64,000 nt of DNA from Oscarella lobularis (taxonomy: Eukaryota; Porifera; Homoscleromorpha; Homosclerophorida; Oscarellidae). The notes beneath the pieces were generated by a model that searched no databases, was not told the origin of the DNA, and saw nothing but the letters and a program-made list of their open reading frames with translations. Positions within the stretch are counted from its first letter, which is position 1. Every line of letters starts with the position of its first letter. The DNA is taken from assembly GCF_947507565.1 (NCBI RefSeq), contig NC_089175.1, forward strand, positions 4,205,733-4,269,732. Direction: 5' to 3'. Both the position numbers and the translations under genes were made by a program. Below, in pieces: positions 46,483 through 61,499 of this stretch.

Positions 46483-47384
46483 ATGTCGAACGTCATTCCC
46501 TATCGTTGCTTACTTTTGTAACGGCCGTCATCCTCGTGTTTCACCGTCTGCAAACCCGTTTTTCAGTCAGATTCATTATTCAACATTGTACCAAGGCCAG
46601 GAAAGGAGCAGGGCACAGCAACTCAGTAGCTAACAAGATAAATCAAACTCTCTCTCCGTGTTTGAAAGAAAACACAGCGTAAAGACTCAGACAGAGCTGC
46701 AGTACACGGTCTGCTTTATCTGTCGTTTCATAAAGATCTTTAAAAATGTCTGCCAAACGCATTAATTTGTTGGCTTCTAAAATTGCTGATTGAGGAGTTT
46801 GAGTAAAAATACTGCTTGTCAGTGGTTGAGCATCAGTGTTAGGATATATCCGGGAATTCGCTAGTCGTTCTGAAAACGTTTTCGGTCATTTCGCCTTCTT
46901 TTGTGTCTGGACTGTCGGCGAAGTTGCTCCATTTGTGTTAGATGAAAGAGCTTAGGGATGGTCTTTTGGTGAGAACTGGAATAAACCGAAGACAGTAACT
47001 GTGGTCATCTTTGTTTTGTTTCGTTCTTTTTTTTCCTTTATAACGCGACCACTTAGGCCGCGTTGGGGGCGGACATTGGGAGGGTTAGCATTAGGTTATA
47101 GGTGAAAGCTCTTCTTTTTCTGGAGTGGGGCCCCCAATCAATGAGCTGTCCGCATAGTCACTAACGAAACACAGATATGAACGAGGAAACAGAGAAAACG
47201 GTGCCGTATAACACGGACTGGACCCAACAGAGAGTACAGCACTACCAGTACGCATATCGTGGCAAACTCGACGATGTTCACACATTCTCGTTGTTATTGT
47301 GAATCACTCACGTTGATTTGGCTCTAGCTGAGCCAAACAAGATACTCAACCTTCCCGTTCTAGATCTAATTAAGCGGCCATAAC
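46483..47384. other. Flank between C3 and D2
   Basis: 46483-46990 is a diverged copy of the 15180-15800 block. 47300-47384 matches the segment just before the D1 and D3 start codons. The part between shows nothing supported. Confidence 0.4.
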
Positions 47385-49289
47385 ATGATGCAGAAACGTC
47401 TTCTATTTCTGGTAGCAGCGTATCTCGTCTCATCCGAGGGTGAGCAGTGCATGGCTGTGATTAATTAGTTGATGAACTTCAGCATGGGCCTCTGTATAGA
47501 CGAATGCGATCACCGTGACTATTACGTTCCGTGCGATTTCTCTCTGAGTGTTCCCAGTTGCGAATGGCGCGAAGGATCGCGTGTCAGCGGCATCGAATGT
47601 AGGAGCACTTGCACGGCATCGGAGTCGGTCGGCTCTCGCTATACACTCGAAATGCTTCTCGGCGACAAGTCAATAAAAGAAACTGGGTCTCGATATGAGC
47701 TCCATTGCTTTTACCCTCCCAACCCCTATCCGTTTGAGACTGTCCGTGGCCTCTCATATTGTTCTCTTGTTGTCAAAAACGTGTCGCGCGACGACAAAGG
47801 ACGCCTCGCTTGCATTCTTTACCGAGACGGGACTTACATGAGCTGCAAGAGTTCCACAATCAAAGTTCTATGTAAGGTAGAAAGGCCTTGCCGTTTTGCA
47901 TTACGACTTTTTTGCGCGCGCGCAGCTAAGCTTCGGCCGTCGGATCTGACTCTCGTGCAGATGCCCGACGATGGAGCCGTCGTCGCCGGGTCGTCGTTCT
48001 CGATGACGTGCCATGTCAATTCAGGGGTTTATCCGCTTCCTATAATCCGATGGGTACACAATAAGACGCGGGTGGTCAAAAAGGAAAAGAAAGGGAGCCT
48101 CTTTTCAACGTACGCTGTGCCGTTTTTGAATGAGACGAACGCTGGAAGATACGAGTGCTGGGTGCAGAACGAACAAGGCAATGTGACCAAGAATCTGCCC
48201 AACCTCTTTGAAGCAGCAGGTATGGTCAAGTAGTAGTGTTGTCGTATCTGACTGGAATAGAAAGCGTTTGCGTATTTTTACGCCGCTGTTTTGGTACGCC
48301 TATTCTTCACTTACGTTTCTCCTTTCAGTTTGACCTGAAATTATCGAATTTTCGGTGGTGATGGATACAAATGAGTCAGACCGCGATGTCGTCGTTGCGT
48401 GCAAAGGTCGCGTCGTCGATTTCTTCTGCACAGGAAACGGTAATCCTGTGCCAAACGTGACCGTGATGCACGTAAAGTCAGGCGAGTCGTCGTCGTTGCC
48501 GCAGCTCGTCGGCGGTGGATCAGCAACGGCCATGTTTACTGTAACAAATGCAAGCAGAGTCGACAACGGCACGTACGTCTGCCGGGCTGAGAATAAAGTT
48601 GGCGTCGTCAATGTCAGTATCACTCTGATTGTTTGCGGTGAGAGCGGATCTGAAAATCTCTTCCTTTTATGCTTGACTTCTTGTTACGTAGAATCTCCTC
48701 CGAGTATTTCTTTTTACGTTTCTCCCAAGCCCAGCTCGTCTTCTCAGTGTTTGCCGGTCGACGGAGGTTTCTCTCTGAAGTGCCTAGCGCATGGGTGTCC
48801 CAACCCTTCGATTGAACTCATCCCTCCAGCGTCCACGGGCATTGTAGCACGCAATGGCGAAGCTGTTTATAAAATTACAAACGGTAGCCCAAACGGGGCG
48901 TACGTTTGCAGAGTGGCAAACGTTTGTGGAAATGTATCAAAAGTGCATCAACTATGCACTACAGGTGAGTAAGTTGGAAGCCAAAATTCGCCAGTTAGTA
49001 ACTAATTTTTCAGATACCGGTACTCCGGACATTTGGGTCATCGTCATTTCAACTGTTGCAGCATGTCTTTTCGCTGTTTTGCTCGCGGTAATCTTATCGC
49101 CAGTTGCAAAAAGGTGTGTTCGTTTCTTGTTGGTGCTGCTGACCGCATCTACCTGCCCCTAGATTGCATCACTCTTCTCGTCGGGTACGAAGTGAGTACG
49201 GAGAGTATGGAAGTATTTCAAGCGATACTGCTCCTATAGTCGCTGCTAACCAGGACTCTGGCACTCTTCCTCCTCAAATGCCTGATTAA
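47385..49289 (+). CDS. D2: family-D receptor, 4 Ig domains and TM, one premature stop
   Basis: Exons: 47385-47439 (signal), 47500-47871 (distal Ig), 47926-48219 (Ig), 48329-48637 (Ig), 48692-48964 (Ig), 49014-49113 (TM), 49163-49289 (tail, TAA). All lengths and phases fit D1 and D3, but the third Ig exon begins G|TT TGA where D3 has TT CGA: a C-to-T change in CGA makes a stop at 48331-48333. The tail is short, with EYGEYGSISSDTAPIV, tyrosine- and Ser-rich, with no death-fold-like domain and no Gln tract. Either a very young pseudogene, an allele, or a gene using another acceptor. Confidence 0.7.
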
Positions 49290-50558
49290 GAGCATCAGGA
49301 CTCCCCAAGCGGCCATCTACATTGAGCGATTCTCCTTTCTACGATTTTGTCATTTTTTGTGATTAGTCTGTCTGTACCTGGGTCAATTTATATCCTAATC
49401 CTACGCTCTAGAGATGCGCTCGTACGTGCGATTCCGCGACAGGTAGAATAGTGTGTGGAAAAAGCTTCTATTTATGGGATGATTTTTTAAACCCTGGAAT
49501 CTAACTTTTTTATTCAATTTGGGTCACCTCTCTGATTCCCAATAAAACGATGGGGATTGGTTGTCCCTTTGACCTCGCGGTACCAAACTGACCTCACACC
49601 ATAAATTGTAGCTAATATTGGCTTTTTGTAGAAGTTCATTTCAACCCAGGTAAAGAAGATAATTATTTCGTCGTCTACGTGCCCGTACAATACGTTCTAG
49701 AACACTTGCGAGACTGCGAGTGCAAAGCAAGCTGCCTCTGCGATCGCCTACAAGGTACGACGCTCCTTATTTAGTTGCGAAGCAGCAAGAAGCGTTCTTG
49801 GTGCTGTCACGCCGTTGCGTAAAGCAGCGTTTAGTCGTATCTTTCGAAAACGCCTTAGAGCCGAGGTTTGAAACGTGTTGGAGACAGCTTTTGCTTATCA
49901 AACGCGATCGTCGCTTGAGAAACGGTGCTCCTTGGCAGAGAAAGAGCCCTAAAACCCCCAAACTTCTTTTCGCCCCGCCTCCAAATTTCGAGCGCCGTTT
50001 TTCTCTGTAAAGTCGCTGTCTAGTGCAGTTCTGACGACGCACAGTGTCAAAAACGATATCAGTGTATCGTTTGAGACCGTCACAACAGAGTGAAACTGAG
50101 CAAAATCTGCAAAATCGTGAACAAGCTCGACTCGCCTTCTCATTGTGTGCTGGTTGACGGAGGTTTCTCTCTCAAGTGCTTTGGGTTTCCCAATCCTTCG
50201 ATTGAACTCGTCTCCCTAGCGTCCACATTCGCAGTATGAAAACGAAAGTATTGTTCGAGGCCTGTTTGAGCAGGTAATCCGGAATTATGATGTTGGTCGG
50301 GAGGTTTGCTGTACATCGACGTCAAACTCTCAATATACAGTGTAACGGAGTTTGGAGGTGAGCAGCCAAAGCCAAAGCTATAGAGGTCCGGTTGATGTGC
50401 AGTTCAGCTCAAATGAGCTCTACGAGTACCGCACTGTACGTGCATGGTCTCGCGTGATCTCGCAGCTCGATCTCACAGTACTCAATCCGCCCCCAACGTA
50501 CCCAAACCACTGCAGCCAGGTGATTAAAACTTGATTTCAAGCAATCGATTGAGTAAAA
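49290..50558. other. Flank between D2 and E1 with a D-exon fragment
   Basis: 49890-50070 matches 35905-36125. 50121-50228 is the first half of the fourth D Ig exon (KLDSPSHCVLVDGGFSLKCFG) without its other half. 50222-50330 shares segments with 60160-60240 (CGCAGTATGAAAACGAAAGT; TTTGAGCAGGTAATCC). The rest is probably the E1 promoter. Confidence 0.45.
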
Positions 50559-52741
50559 ATGAAGTCGAAACGTCGTCAAAGACGCACGAGGAAGAGTTTT
50601 CTTTTCATCACTTTCGCCTTCATCGCAAGCTTGCCGCAGACAGGTAAACCATTTTCCTCAGCTGCGTTTATCGAGTGCGCGTTTCTCGTCACAGACGAAC
50701 AGGTTGACGACGCGTTGAAGTCCCCTATCAAAATCACCATATACGGCGGCTCCGAGACCCTGTGTCTTCATTCGAATCCCGGAGCTTTCGTCGAATGCAG
50801 CGCTATGTGCGACGACGAATCGTCACCGGAACCCTGTTTTATGTCGATTAGTCACAACGACGAGCCCATTCGAGCGGACGATCGTCACACAATTGACTGC
50901 TGGCATTGGAACATCACTGTGCCGGCCATGGACTCTCCGGACGTTTTAAAATTTGCTGGGTGCAAGTTTGGAATGTACGACGTTCAATTGACCGACGAAG
51001 GAAAGTATACCTGCAAATTGACTAGAGGTAGCTCAGTGGATAGGAGAAGTGTACCGATAACCGTTCTCTCTGGTAATGCCAATTTATGAAGTTGTTTAAC
51101 TTTGTATTATGTCTTCTTTACTTCAGGGAAAATCGTTTTTGCGGGCAAAAATGAAACGATAACAGTTGAGCGTTGGAAACCGTTAGAGATCGACTGCTGC
51201 CTAATGGCAAACTCTTGCTCGGACAATTCAACGACCATGCACTTAAAACACCACGATCGCTATGTAGACGAAGACTTTCATGTCTCGTCGTCTCTTTTAT
51301 GCCACAATTACACAAAGCAGTGGGCTCATCTGCGTGATCATGGAACATACTTTTGCGTTGCCGAGAATTCAGCAGAAACGGCATATCAACGACACACCGT
51401 CTTTGTACATGGTATGCTCACCTTTACTAACGATCAGTTAGTGAGTGATTGTACTTATTACAGATCGTGCTAAAGTTACGTGCTTCTCAAATGATGATAG
51501 TGACGAGAACTGCAATCAGAAGCATATGTGGATACCTCAAGGCCAGGACGTAACGCTTCAGTGCCGTGCGAGAGGTTTTCCCGTGCCCTGGGTGAATATC
51601 AGCTGTAGCGGTGGCCAAAGCAACGATTCAATAGGAGAGCGCGTCTTCCTTTTATTAGCAAACTTCTCGAAGCAAGACGTTGGAAGCTGCAACTGTTCGG
51701 CAGATAATGGCGTTGGGGGAAGAGGCACGTCATCTGCGACACTCGCCGTCGCTCTGTTTCGTTAGTGAATTGAATTGCTCAATTGTTTTTATCTTTTACC
51801 TGGATTTTTATAATAGGAAACGCCAACATTGATTATTTTACTTCAAAAGTAGAGAATGGCGTTCTTCACGTAGTGTGCGAGGCATCCGGCGAACCGGTGC
51901 CGTTTGTTTCCCTATACAATCCCGACATGTCTCTTCTTAATGAAAGCGACGGAAGGGCAACGTTTCAATCAGGAAGTTATTTATTTGGTAACTACTCATG
52001 TGTAGCGAACAATACTGGACAAATTAGTGTGATGACAATAAACCTCGAAGGTGACCTACATTGAGACTGTGCGGGAAACTGTTTTCTTTACGTTTTCACG
52101 TTTAGATAAAAGCTCTGCCTTCGAGTTGTTAGTTGGCGGTTTGGCTGTTACGATCCTGATCATTATTAGCGTTGCTACATGTACTGTTATGAAACGCCCC
52201 ACGCGGTAAGAGAAAGGTACCTTCAAATTGCCCGCTAAGCAGTTATTCCGCATCTCGCAGGCGTCCTACTCCGGAACAGACGCCGTCGGCACAGACGCCG
52301 CCGTCACGACCACCGTCGCCGCCGTCATCCTCCCTGTCACCGTCACTGCCACCGTCACCACCGCCGTCGCTGCCACCACCACCGTCGCCGCCGCCGTCCT
52401 CACTGCCACCGCCATCGCAGTCGCCTCCATCGTCACTGCCGCCGTCGCCGTCGACGCCATTGCTGTTGCAGCAGCAGCAGAAGCATCAAAACCAGCAACA
52501 GAAACAGCGAAACCAGCAAAACCACCACCACCAGGAGCAGCAAGAACAGCTCTCACAGCAGCAGCTCTTGAATGTGGCTCCCGCGACAAGACACAAGCCG
52601 TCTCAGCCACCAGAAACGAAAGAGGAAGGTCTTAGAACAAACTTTTACTCGAATCGGAGCTATGGATCTGTAGACACCACTCTATTGGTTTCTGACATGG
52701 ACGACCCTCCTCAGATTAAGGTCAGTGGTCAACAACCATAA
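50559..52741 (+). CDS. E1: family-E receptor, 4 Ig domains, TM, Pro/Gln-rich tail
   Basis: Exons: 50559-50643 (basic start, then signal peptide), 50695-51072 (Ig, DEGKYTC), 51127-51411 (Ig, DHGTYFC), 51464-51760 (Ig, QDVGSCNC), 51817-52050 (short Ig, GNYSC), 52106-52205 (TM), 52261-52741 (tail, TAA). They sum to 1860 nt, 619 residues, open. The tail starts basic, continues with some 60 residues of Pro and Ser, then a Gln-rich stretch interrupted by Lys, His, Asn and Arg, then SYGSVDTTLLVSDMDDPPQIKV. The same tail type ends D3, joined at the same intron and phase. Unlike A-C there is no helical domain. Type I membrane receptor, ligand unknown. Confidence 0.8.
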
Positions 52742-53928
52742 AATTCGTGGATATGAGATCACGATGGCACAGAAAAAAATTTTATGGTTTTGTTTCTAAA
52801 TGTCGTCTGCTGTATGGAACTTTTATTTGATATCCGTCAGATTCATTTAGTCAACATTGTACCAAACTGACCGAGGCCAGGAAGGAGCAGCACACAGTAA
52901 CTCACGAAGTGACGAGATAAATTAAACTCTTCCCGTAGCCAAGAGAAGATACGGCGTAAAGATTCAGACAAAGCCATTCGAAGGTCTGTTTTTTTGTGAT
53001 ATGTCGTTTCATAGTCAATTTCTTCCAAACAGATGCTCAATCACTAGCAAGGTTTTTTACTCAAATTTCAATTTTAGCAACCAATAAATTACAAATGACA
53101 AGAATGTATCAACGTACCAAGTATCCGGGAGTTCGTCTCGTTTCATTGCCTTCAAAAAACGTTTCTTTACGTCAATTCTCCTTCATTTGTGCTTGGATTG
53201 TCAACGAAATTCCTTCATTGGTGTCTCTCGTCGAATGAAAGAGCTTGGCGACAGTCTTTTTGGTGAGAAACGGGCGACGCCGAAAATTAGGGCCGAAAAC
53301 AGACAAGCAGCCAACAGGAGTCAACAGTTTGTGCCAACTTCCGCCGCTGTAAAAGGGTTGATGCACGTCTGCGCGGCTTTTCTGTAGTCTGGGGACCTGT
53401 GAGCTTCGCACGCTTCGGTCCGATTTCCACTGCCATAAGATATTCGCTAGTGAGCTGAGGTAGCGGTGGCAGACGTTTCTCTAACGTTTTTTTGCTATTG
53501 ATTGCCGCTGGCTCGCTCATCTCAGCTAAACTTTAGATGTATTTTCTATTTGGCTATCTATTTATATTTTAGGTATTGCGTCATCCAAATTTGCATTTTT
53601 CATTTGAGTACAGTACACCTTCCTCGGATTGTTTCTCGATTCGTTTTGAAGAAGCTTGCGCAGCGATGAAGTCTTTAGCTCATCAGAAAGGTATACATAT
53701 ATATATATAGGAATGCGAGAGTACTGGATTTGAGCAAATTCGACGCCAGGCTTCGCACATTTTTTGTTGTTTTCGTTGTTCGCGTTGTTTGCCTACTGTG
53801 CACAGTTTACGTTTCGGAATAGTTTAGTCAGGTGCTCCTTTTAGCGAATACAGAGCGAATACTGAGTCGCTTGGCTCAGAGCCAGCAACATACTCAGACT
53901 TCTCGTTCTAGGCTAAAACGGCCGTAAG
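52742..53928. other. Repeated flanking block (copy 4) and D3 promoter region
   Basis: 52835-53400 is nearly the same as 25560-26120; 53410-53928 nearly the same as 26140-26655. The unit (block plus D gene) was therefore duplicated as a whole. No gene. Confidence 0.5.
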
Positions 53929-56487
<2,559 letters not shown>

Positions 56488-56720
56488 GTCAGTGGTCAAC
56501 AGCTATAATCACACGATGGTACAAGAAAAAAATTATTGTACTGTAGATGTTTTTAGTGTCGTCTGCTGTACATTCACATTTGGAGCTGCTTTAAAATTAT
56601 TCGAAATACATATTACGATTCTCTATAGAGTGACGTAGTCTATTGGAACGTCATCGTGATCATCATGACGTCGCGCCTGGATACATACATGTAAACACGT
56701 CACGTGTAGAGCGAGTCAAA
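56488..56720. other. Intergenic between D3 and CRNKL1, copied at 28880-29112
   Basis: Nearly identical to the stretch between D1 and CRNKL1 copy 1, so D gene and CRNKL1 5' end were duplicated together. Probably contains the CRNKL1 promoter. Confidence 0.5.
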
Positions 56721-59700
56721 ATGGCCGCTCCTACGAAGCAAGGCCGTAGCGTACATGTGCCTAAAGTCGCCCAGGCAGGTCTAGCAGTCACCAAAATATT
56801 CTTAGAAAGTGTCTGTTTATCAGGTGAAGAACAAATTGCCCGCTGATGTGCAAATCACGGCCGAACAGCTTCTTCGCGAAGCGAAGGAACGCCAGCTCGA
56901 AGCCGTCACGTCTAACCGGTGAGCATCCGAAACGATTGCAAAGGGCCGATAAAACTAGGCTCCAATGCAAAAAATAACCGATCCGGAAGAGCTCGCGGAT
57001 TTTCGACTTCGAAAAAGAAAGGTACAGCTCGCGAGGGCGTGGTTTTGAGACGTTACACGTACTCCTTTAGGATAACATTCGAAAGAATCGACTGCAGATG
57101 ACGAATTGGATCAAATACGCCAAATGGGAGGAAAGCCAGAACGAATTTCAAAGGTCTCTCTTATTAATTCTCTATAGCGAGCATACTACGTCGCGTTTCT
57201 AGAGCGAGATCCATATACGAACGGGCGCTCGATGAAGATTCGCGCTGCGTTCCCGTTTGGTTGAAATACGCCGAAATGGAAATGAGGTGGGAGGGGAAAC
57301 GAAACTGGCGCGTTGTCATAATTTATGTGTTTGTTGAATGGCACAAGCAAATGAACCACGCGAGGAATATATTCGATCGATGTGTCACCGTCTTACCGCG
57401 AGTCAACCAGTTCTGGTAAGTAGACGTAGCGTTCGAAACGTCTTTGAGATTCCCGGAGAAACGTTTGAAGGATTGCAGCTCCCCCGCTCAGATAATCTGA
57501 CGAGAGCCAGCGCGCGCGCGGTGCTCCAGTACTCAGTCAACGAGTGCCGGCGCGCGGCGCGCCTGTACTCAGTCCTGATCCTCGTTTAGGCGTAGCATAG
57601 ACTGATTTAAACTATGGGCGTAGCGCACGTTTCGCTATACATGTACCTGTTTATAGAGGCGCCATATATCACCTAGATTTTGCTGACCGAGCGCATTGCC
57701 GTTTCTTCGTATCCGTTCGCCTTTCGCGTCCAAATAGCGACTGAATGTCTTTAGAATAGATCTCCAATTTACTTCGCGGCTGATTTTTCGCCTCTACTTG
57801 CTCGTATAGACCATTTTGTCATGCGTCTACAACTGACGTCATGTGTAGCGTGACAGGGCGTGTCTTGCGTACGTGGCACGCGTTTTATTTTCGTTTTTTC
57901 GCGTTTCTACAATGATTTACGACAAAATTCATTCGCGGTTGTGATCAGAAACGTATTTGCGGCCGATTGAGAGTGGTTTTAGTTCGATCAGCGCACTTTT
58001 TGTGGTGAACAGCTGCAGTGGAAGTGACCCAGGCAGGGTTGTTATATATATACCCAGCATTTCCATATACCTATCAGTAGCAGGAGCATGAGCTCTTGGC
58101 TAGGATAGAAGGGAGTTGGAAACTCTCCCCAAGGGTTTGACCATCATGGCCCGGTGGTCGGTCATTCTCCTCACCCGACAAGGGCTCCGGCCTTCCTAGT
58201 CCAATAGCTCCGCTGCGCCTGTGAGATACCTCTGATACCGGATAAACCTCCATAGCACCGTCTTCCGTGTGGTTTGTATCAAGTGTCGTAACCTTTTAAA
58301 TTTTTAAAAATTTGCTACGTGAAAGAGTCGCGTTTTTTTGACATTTTAACGGTCAAACGACGCGTTTCTTCAAAAGGGGCCTCAGTTTACATGTACCTTG
58401 CGTTGTATAAAGCGTTAGCCAGTGGCTCATAAGTGCTTCCTTTAGGTACAATTTTTCCTGGAGGAGATGCTTGGCAATGTGGCTGGCGCTCAGCAAGTCT
58501 TTGAACGTTGGATGGAGTGGGAACCCGATGAACAGGCACTTGAAATATCTTTTCTCTCCTTAGGCTTGGCACTCCTATATCTAGAGCTAAGATACAAGGA
58601 AGTAGAACGTGCCAGAACAATCTATGAAAGATATATCCTAAACCACTGCCAATATTTTGAAAAACGAAACGAATTCATTATCTCTTTCTTGTATTTTTCT
58701 TGATGATCTGCTTACTCGTTCTCGTTCACCCAGAAATCAAGACCTCGATAAGATACGCCGATTTCGAGGAGAAGCACAATTTTATTGGTGGGACGCATAT
58801 AGAGAGGGGGATTACATCGTAGCAATGAGCTTCCCAGGTGGCGCTCGCAATGTCTACGAACGAGCGTGCGACTTTTTTGGTGACGAGAACATGGACGAGA
58901 GACTCTACGTTGCCTTCGCTAAATTCGAAGAACGACAAAAAGAGGTTCACTTAGTAAACCTGATTGTAACTGTCTAATATTTTTTTCTCACTTTGCAGCA
59001 CGAAAGAGCCCTGGCTATTTACAAGTACGCCTTGGATCGAATTCCTAAAGACAGCGGTCAGGTCTGAAGCACTGTTTCCTATTACTATTTTTCACTACTT
59101 AGCTATTAGGAACTCTTCAAAAACTATACTTTTCACGAGAAAAAGTTTGGCGATAAGTTATCTATCGACGGAGTCATACTCAGCAAGAGACGATTTCAAT
59201 ACGAAGAAGTCAGTGACACCGACTATTAGAGGAGAATATATATATAGAAACGGTGGGTCTTTTCATAAGGAAGTAAAAGCGAATCCCGAAAACTACGACG
59301 CTTGGTTCGATTATCTCCGTCTAATGGAATCCGAGAGCAACGTCGAAAGCACGCGGGAGAGCTACGAAAGAGCCATTGCAAACGTTCCGCCCTCTCAGGT
59401 CGCTTGCGTCGTAGAAGAATATGTGTGATTTTTTACCAGCCAGTTTAGGAAAAACGGCTGTGTCGTACGTACATCTATCTGTGGATCAATTACGCTTTGT
59501 TTGAAGAACTCGAAGCAAAGGCAATAATTTTTTTTAAAAATTCTGTATTTGCCTGTACTGATTCTCTCTCTCTTCTTAGGATGTTGACCGGACTAGCCTC
59601 GTTTACAAGGCGTGCGTTGATTTAATTCCTCATCGAGCAGTAAGTCTTTGGTTTCAAGCAGGAGTCGCACTTAGACGCACCATTGCCTGTCCTTTTGCAA

Positions 59701-60025
59701 AATAGTTCACGTTTGCCGCTTTGGTATGCTCAGTTTGAAATCAGACAGAAAAATCTGCCTCAAGGGCGAAAAATTCTCGTATAAATATGACGATTTTTCT
59801 AAGCGACCGGATTTATATTATAGGGCATGGCTTTGGGAGTTTGTCCTAAACCGAAGCTATTCAAGGGCTACATTGAGTTGGAACTTCAGGTGTGTAGTTA
59901 ACTACTGGAGTCTCCTGTGCTCCAAATATTGAATAAATATTTAGTTGCGCGAATTCGACCGGTGTCGAAAGCTCTATGATAAATTTCTTGAATATCTTCC
60001 GGTCAATTGTATGACGTGGACTAAG
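56721..60025 (+). pseudogene. CRNKL1: Crooked neck (CRNKL1) gene, copy 2, interrupted and 3'-truncated
   Basis: CRNKL1 is a HAT-repeat scaffold of the Prp19-associated spliceosome. Exons recognised: 56721-56774 (start), 56824-56918, about 56988-57013 (ITDPEELADFRLRKRK), 57071-57152 (NWIKYAKWEES), 57202-57268 ([18 protein letters not shown]), 57347-57417 ([16 protein letters not shown]), 58452-58530 (FLEEMLGNVAGAQQVFERW), 58585-58640 (LRYKEVERARTIYER), 58730-58945 (VHPEIKT, FFGDENMDERLYVAFAKFEE), 58999-59059, 59110-59198, 59269-59397 (VKANPENYDAWFDYLRL), 59449-59519, 59580-59640, 59702-59891, 59945-60025 (REFDRCRKLYDKFLE). Lesions: missing acceptor AG at about 57340, missing bases after 58580 (stop), stop in the 58770-58815 region, frameshift near 59718. 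The C-terminal half of the family is absent. Confidence 0.78.
57590..58356 (+). repeat. Dispersed repeat/segmental duplication, copy 2 (in a CRNKL1 intron)
   Basis: About 95% identical by eye to 29930-30676. It separates the 5' exons from the HAT-repeat exons. After 58356 the sequence continues with CRNKL1 here, but with a CTHRC1-like exon in copy 1. Confidence 0.65.
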
Positions 60026-61325
60026 GTAGGAGTCCCTGCCTGCTTGAGAACCCCACTTGGGCGGTTGGACCTAAAACAGTTGTGCACAATAGACGGTTGC
60101 GATCTTCTCCTAATGCCAGGTTGGTGCAGTCGCCTCGGTACGAAAATCGAACCTTTTACGTCCAAAATCGTGACATTCGCCGTATGAAAGCAAAAGTATG
60201 GCTCACGTCCGGACTTTGAGCAGGTAATCCTGAGTGTCGGACGATATTTGGCCCTTCGCAATAGCAAAACCGTGAACTGTAGCTCATGGTTTTTGGCTAG
60301 TTGGCTCACTTCTCCGATTTTTATTTTTCTCATAAAACAGTGGGGATTGGTTTTCTGTGTAACTTCGTAGCATCGAATTGACTTCAAATATTTTTTGTAG
60401 ACAACGATGTCATAACGTGACCGGAAATGAGAAAAAAATCACAGTGAAGGTAATTGTCGTTCCAACGGCACTCCATAAGCTCCAATCATTTTCTTCTCCA
60501 GTTTGAAGAAGAAGCAGACGAAGAGGTAGACCGTGGTCCCAACGTCCTCGGCAAGACGGGTCGGCCCAGTTGCGGGGCCGCGGGGCTTGCAACTTAATTA
60601 TAAGTTTCAGCTCTATAAACTGCCTGTATGCCTCCTTTTGGTATGAGGCCATAGCGTCTAAAAGGCCAGCGTCTCCTGGGCAGGCCTACATCAATCGCTG
60701 AAGTGGTTGTGCGGCCCCGAGAAGAAAAACTGCCCATTTTCATGGCGTGCATCTCCACCGGAGGCTACTATTCTTGTTGGTAGTCTCCATAGGAGAACGA
60801 CACCTAGAACGACAAAATGTGCCTGCATGCGTCTCACTTTGTGTGAGATGGCAGCAGGCACACATAGCTGTGGGGACTGCAGTCTCAGTCTCACTATGGG
60901 GACTACAGTCTTAGTCCTGCTGTGGGGACTGCAGTCTCAGTCCCACTGCTTCACCTGCTGGCAACGGCAGGTGAAGCGGCAGCGCAGAAACACCAGTGGA
61001 GTACGGTTTTTTCTTTATATTTTCAATAAAATTTTGAGCATGGTTTCTCCTACTTTTCATGTGCAGATGGCAAACGCGCGCGGTGGCCTGGCTTCGAAAC
61101 TCGCGCGCACGCGTAAGGCTGACCTCGTCCGCGCGCGCGCGAGTTCTCCAGGCCATGTCTGCTTTTGTCTCCATACCCTGGAGATCAAAAGCTGCACACA
61201 CTAGTAGTATTTCTACATTTTCATGCAAGTTCATACAAGACATGCGAAACTGTTCTCTTCTCTTCTTACTTGTGCCAGCCTCTTCCCTTCCGCTCTGTCT
61301 AAAAAAAACGAAGACAGGATTAATA
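60026..61325. other. Region after CRNKL1, no gene supported; 26-27 bp tandem repeat at 60869-60950
   Basis: 60160-60240 matches 50222-50275. At 60869-60950 the unit TGGGGACTGCAGTCTCAGTC plus about 6 bases occurs three times. Small open frames at 60707-61204 and 61059-61496 show no domain. Confidence 0.4.
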
Positions 61326-61495
61326 AATTACAGAGTAATTACAAGAGTCTGGCCAACAGACTCTCTTGTAATAAATTACAGTAAAATTACAAGAGACGGG
61401 CCAACAGACTATCTTGCAATAAATTATAGTGAAATTACAAGAGTCTGGCCAACAGACTCTCTCGTAATAAATTACAGTAAAATTACAAGAGGCTG
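61326..61495. repeat. 48-bp tandem repeat with internal hairpin, 3 units
   Basis: GGCCAACAG recurs at 61351, 61399 and 61447, exactly 48 bp apart. Each unit contains AGAGTCTG-gccaa-CAGACTCT or a variant and an ATTACAAGAG/CTCTTGTAAT pair, so each can fold into a long stem. Confidence 0.8.
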
Positions 61496-61499
61496 AAAA

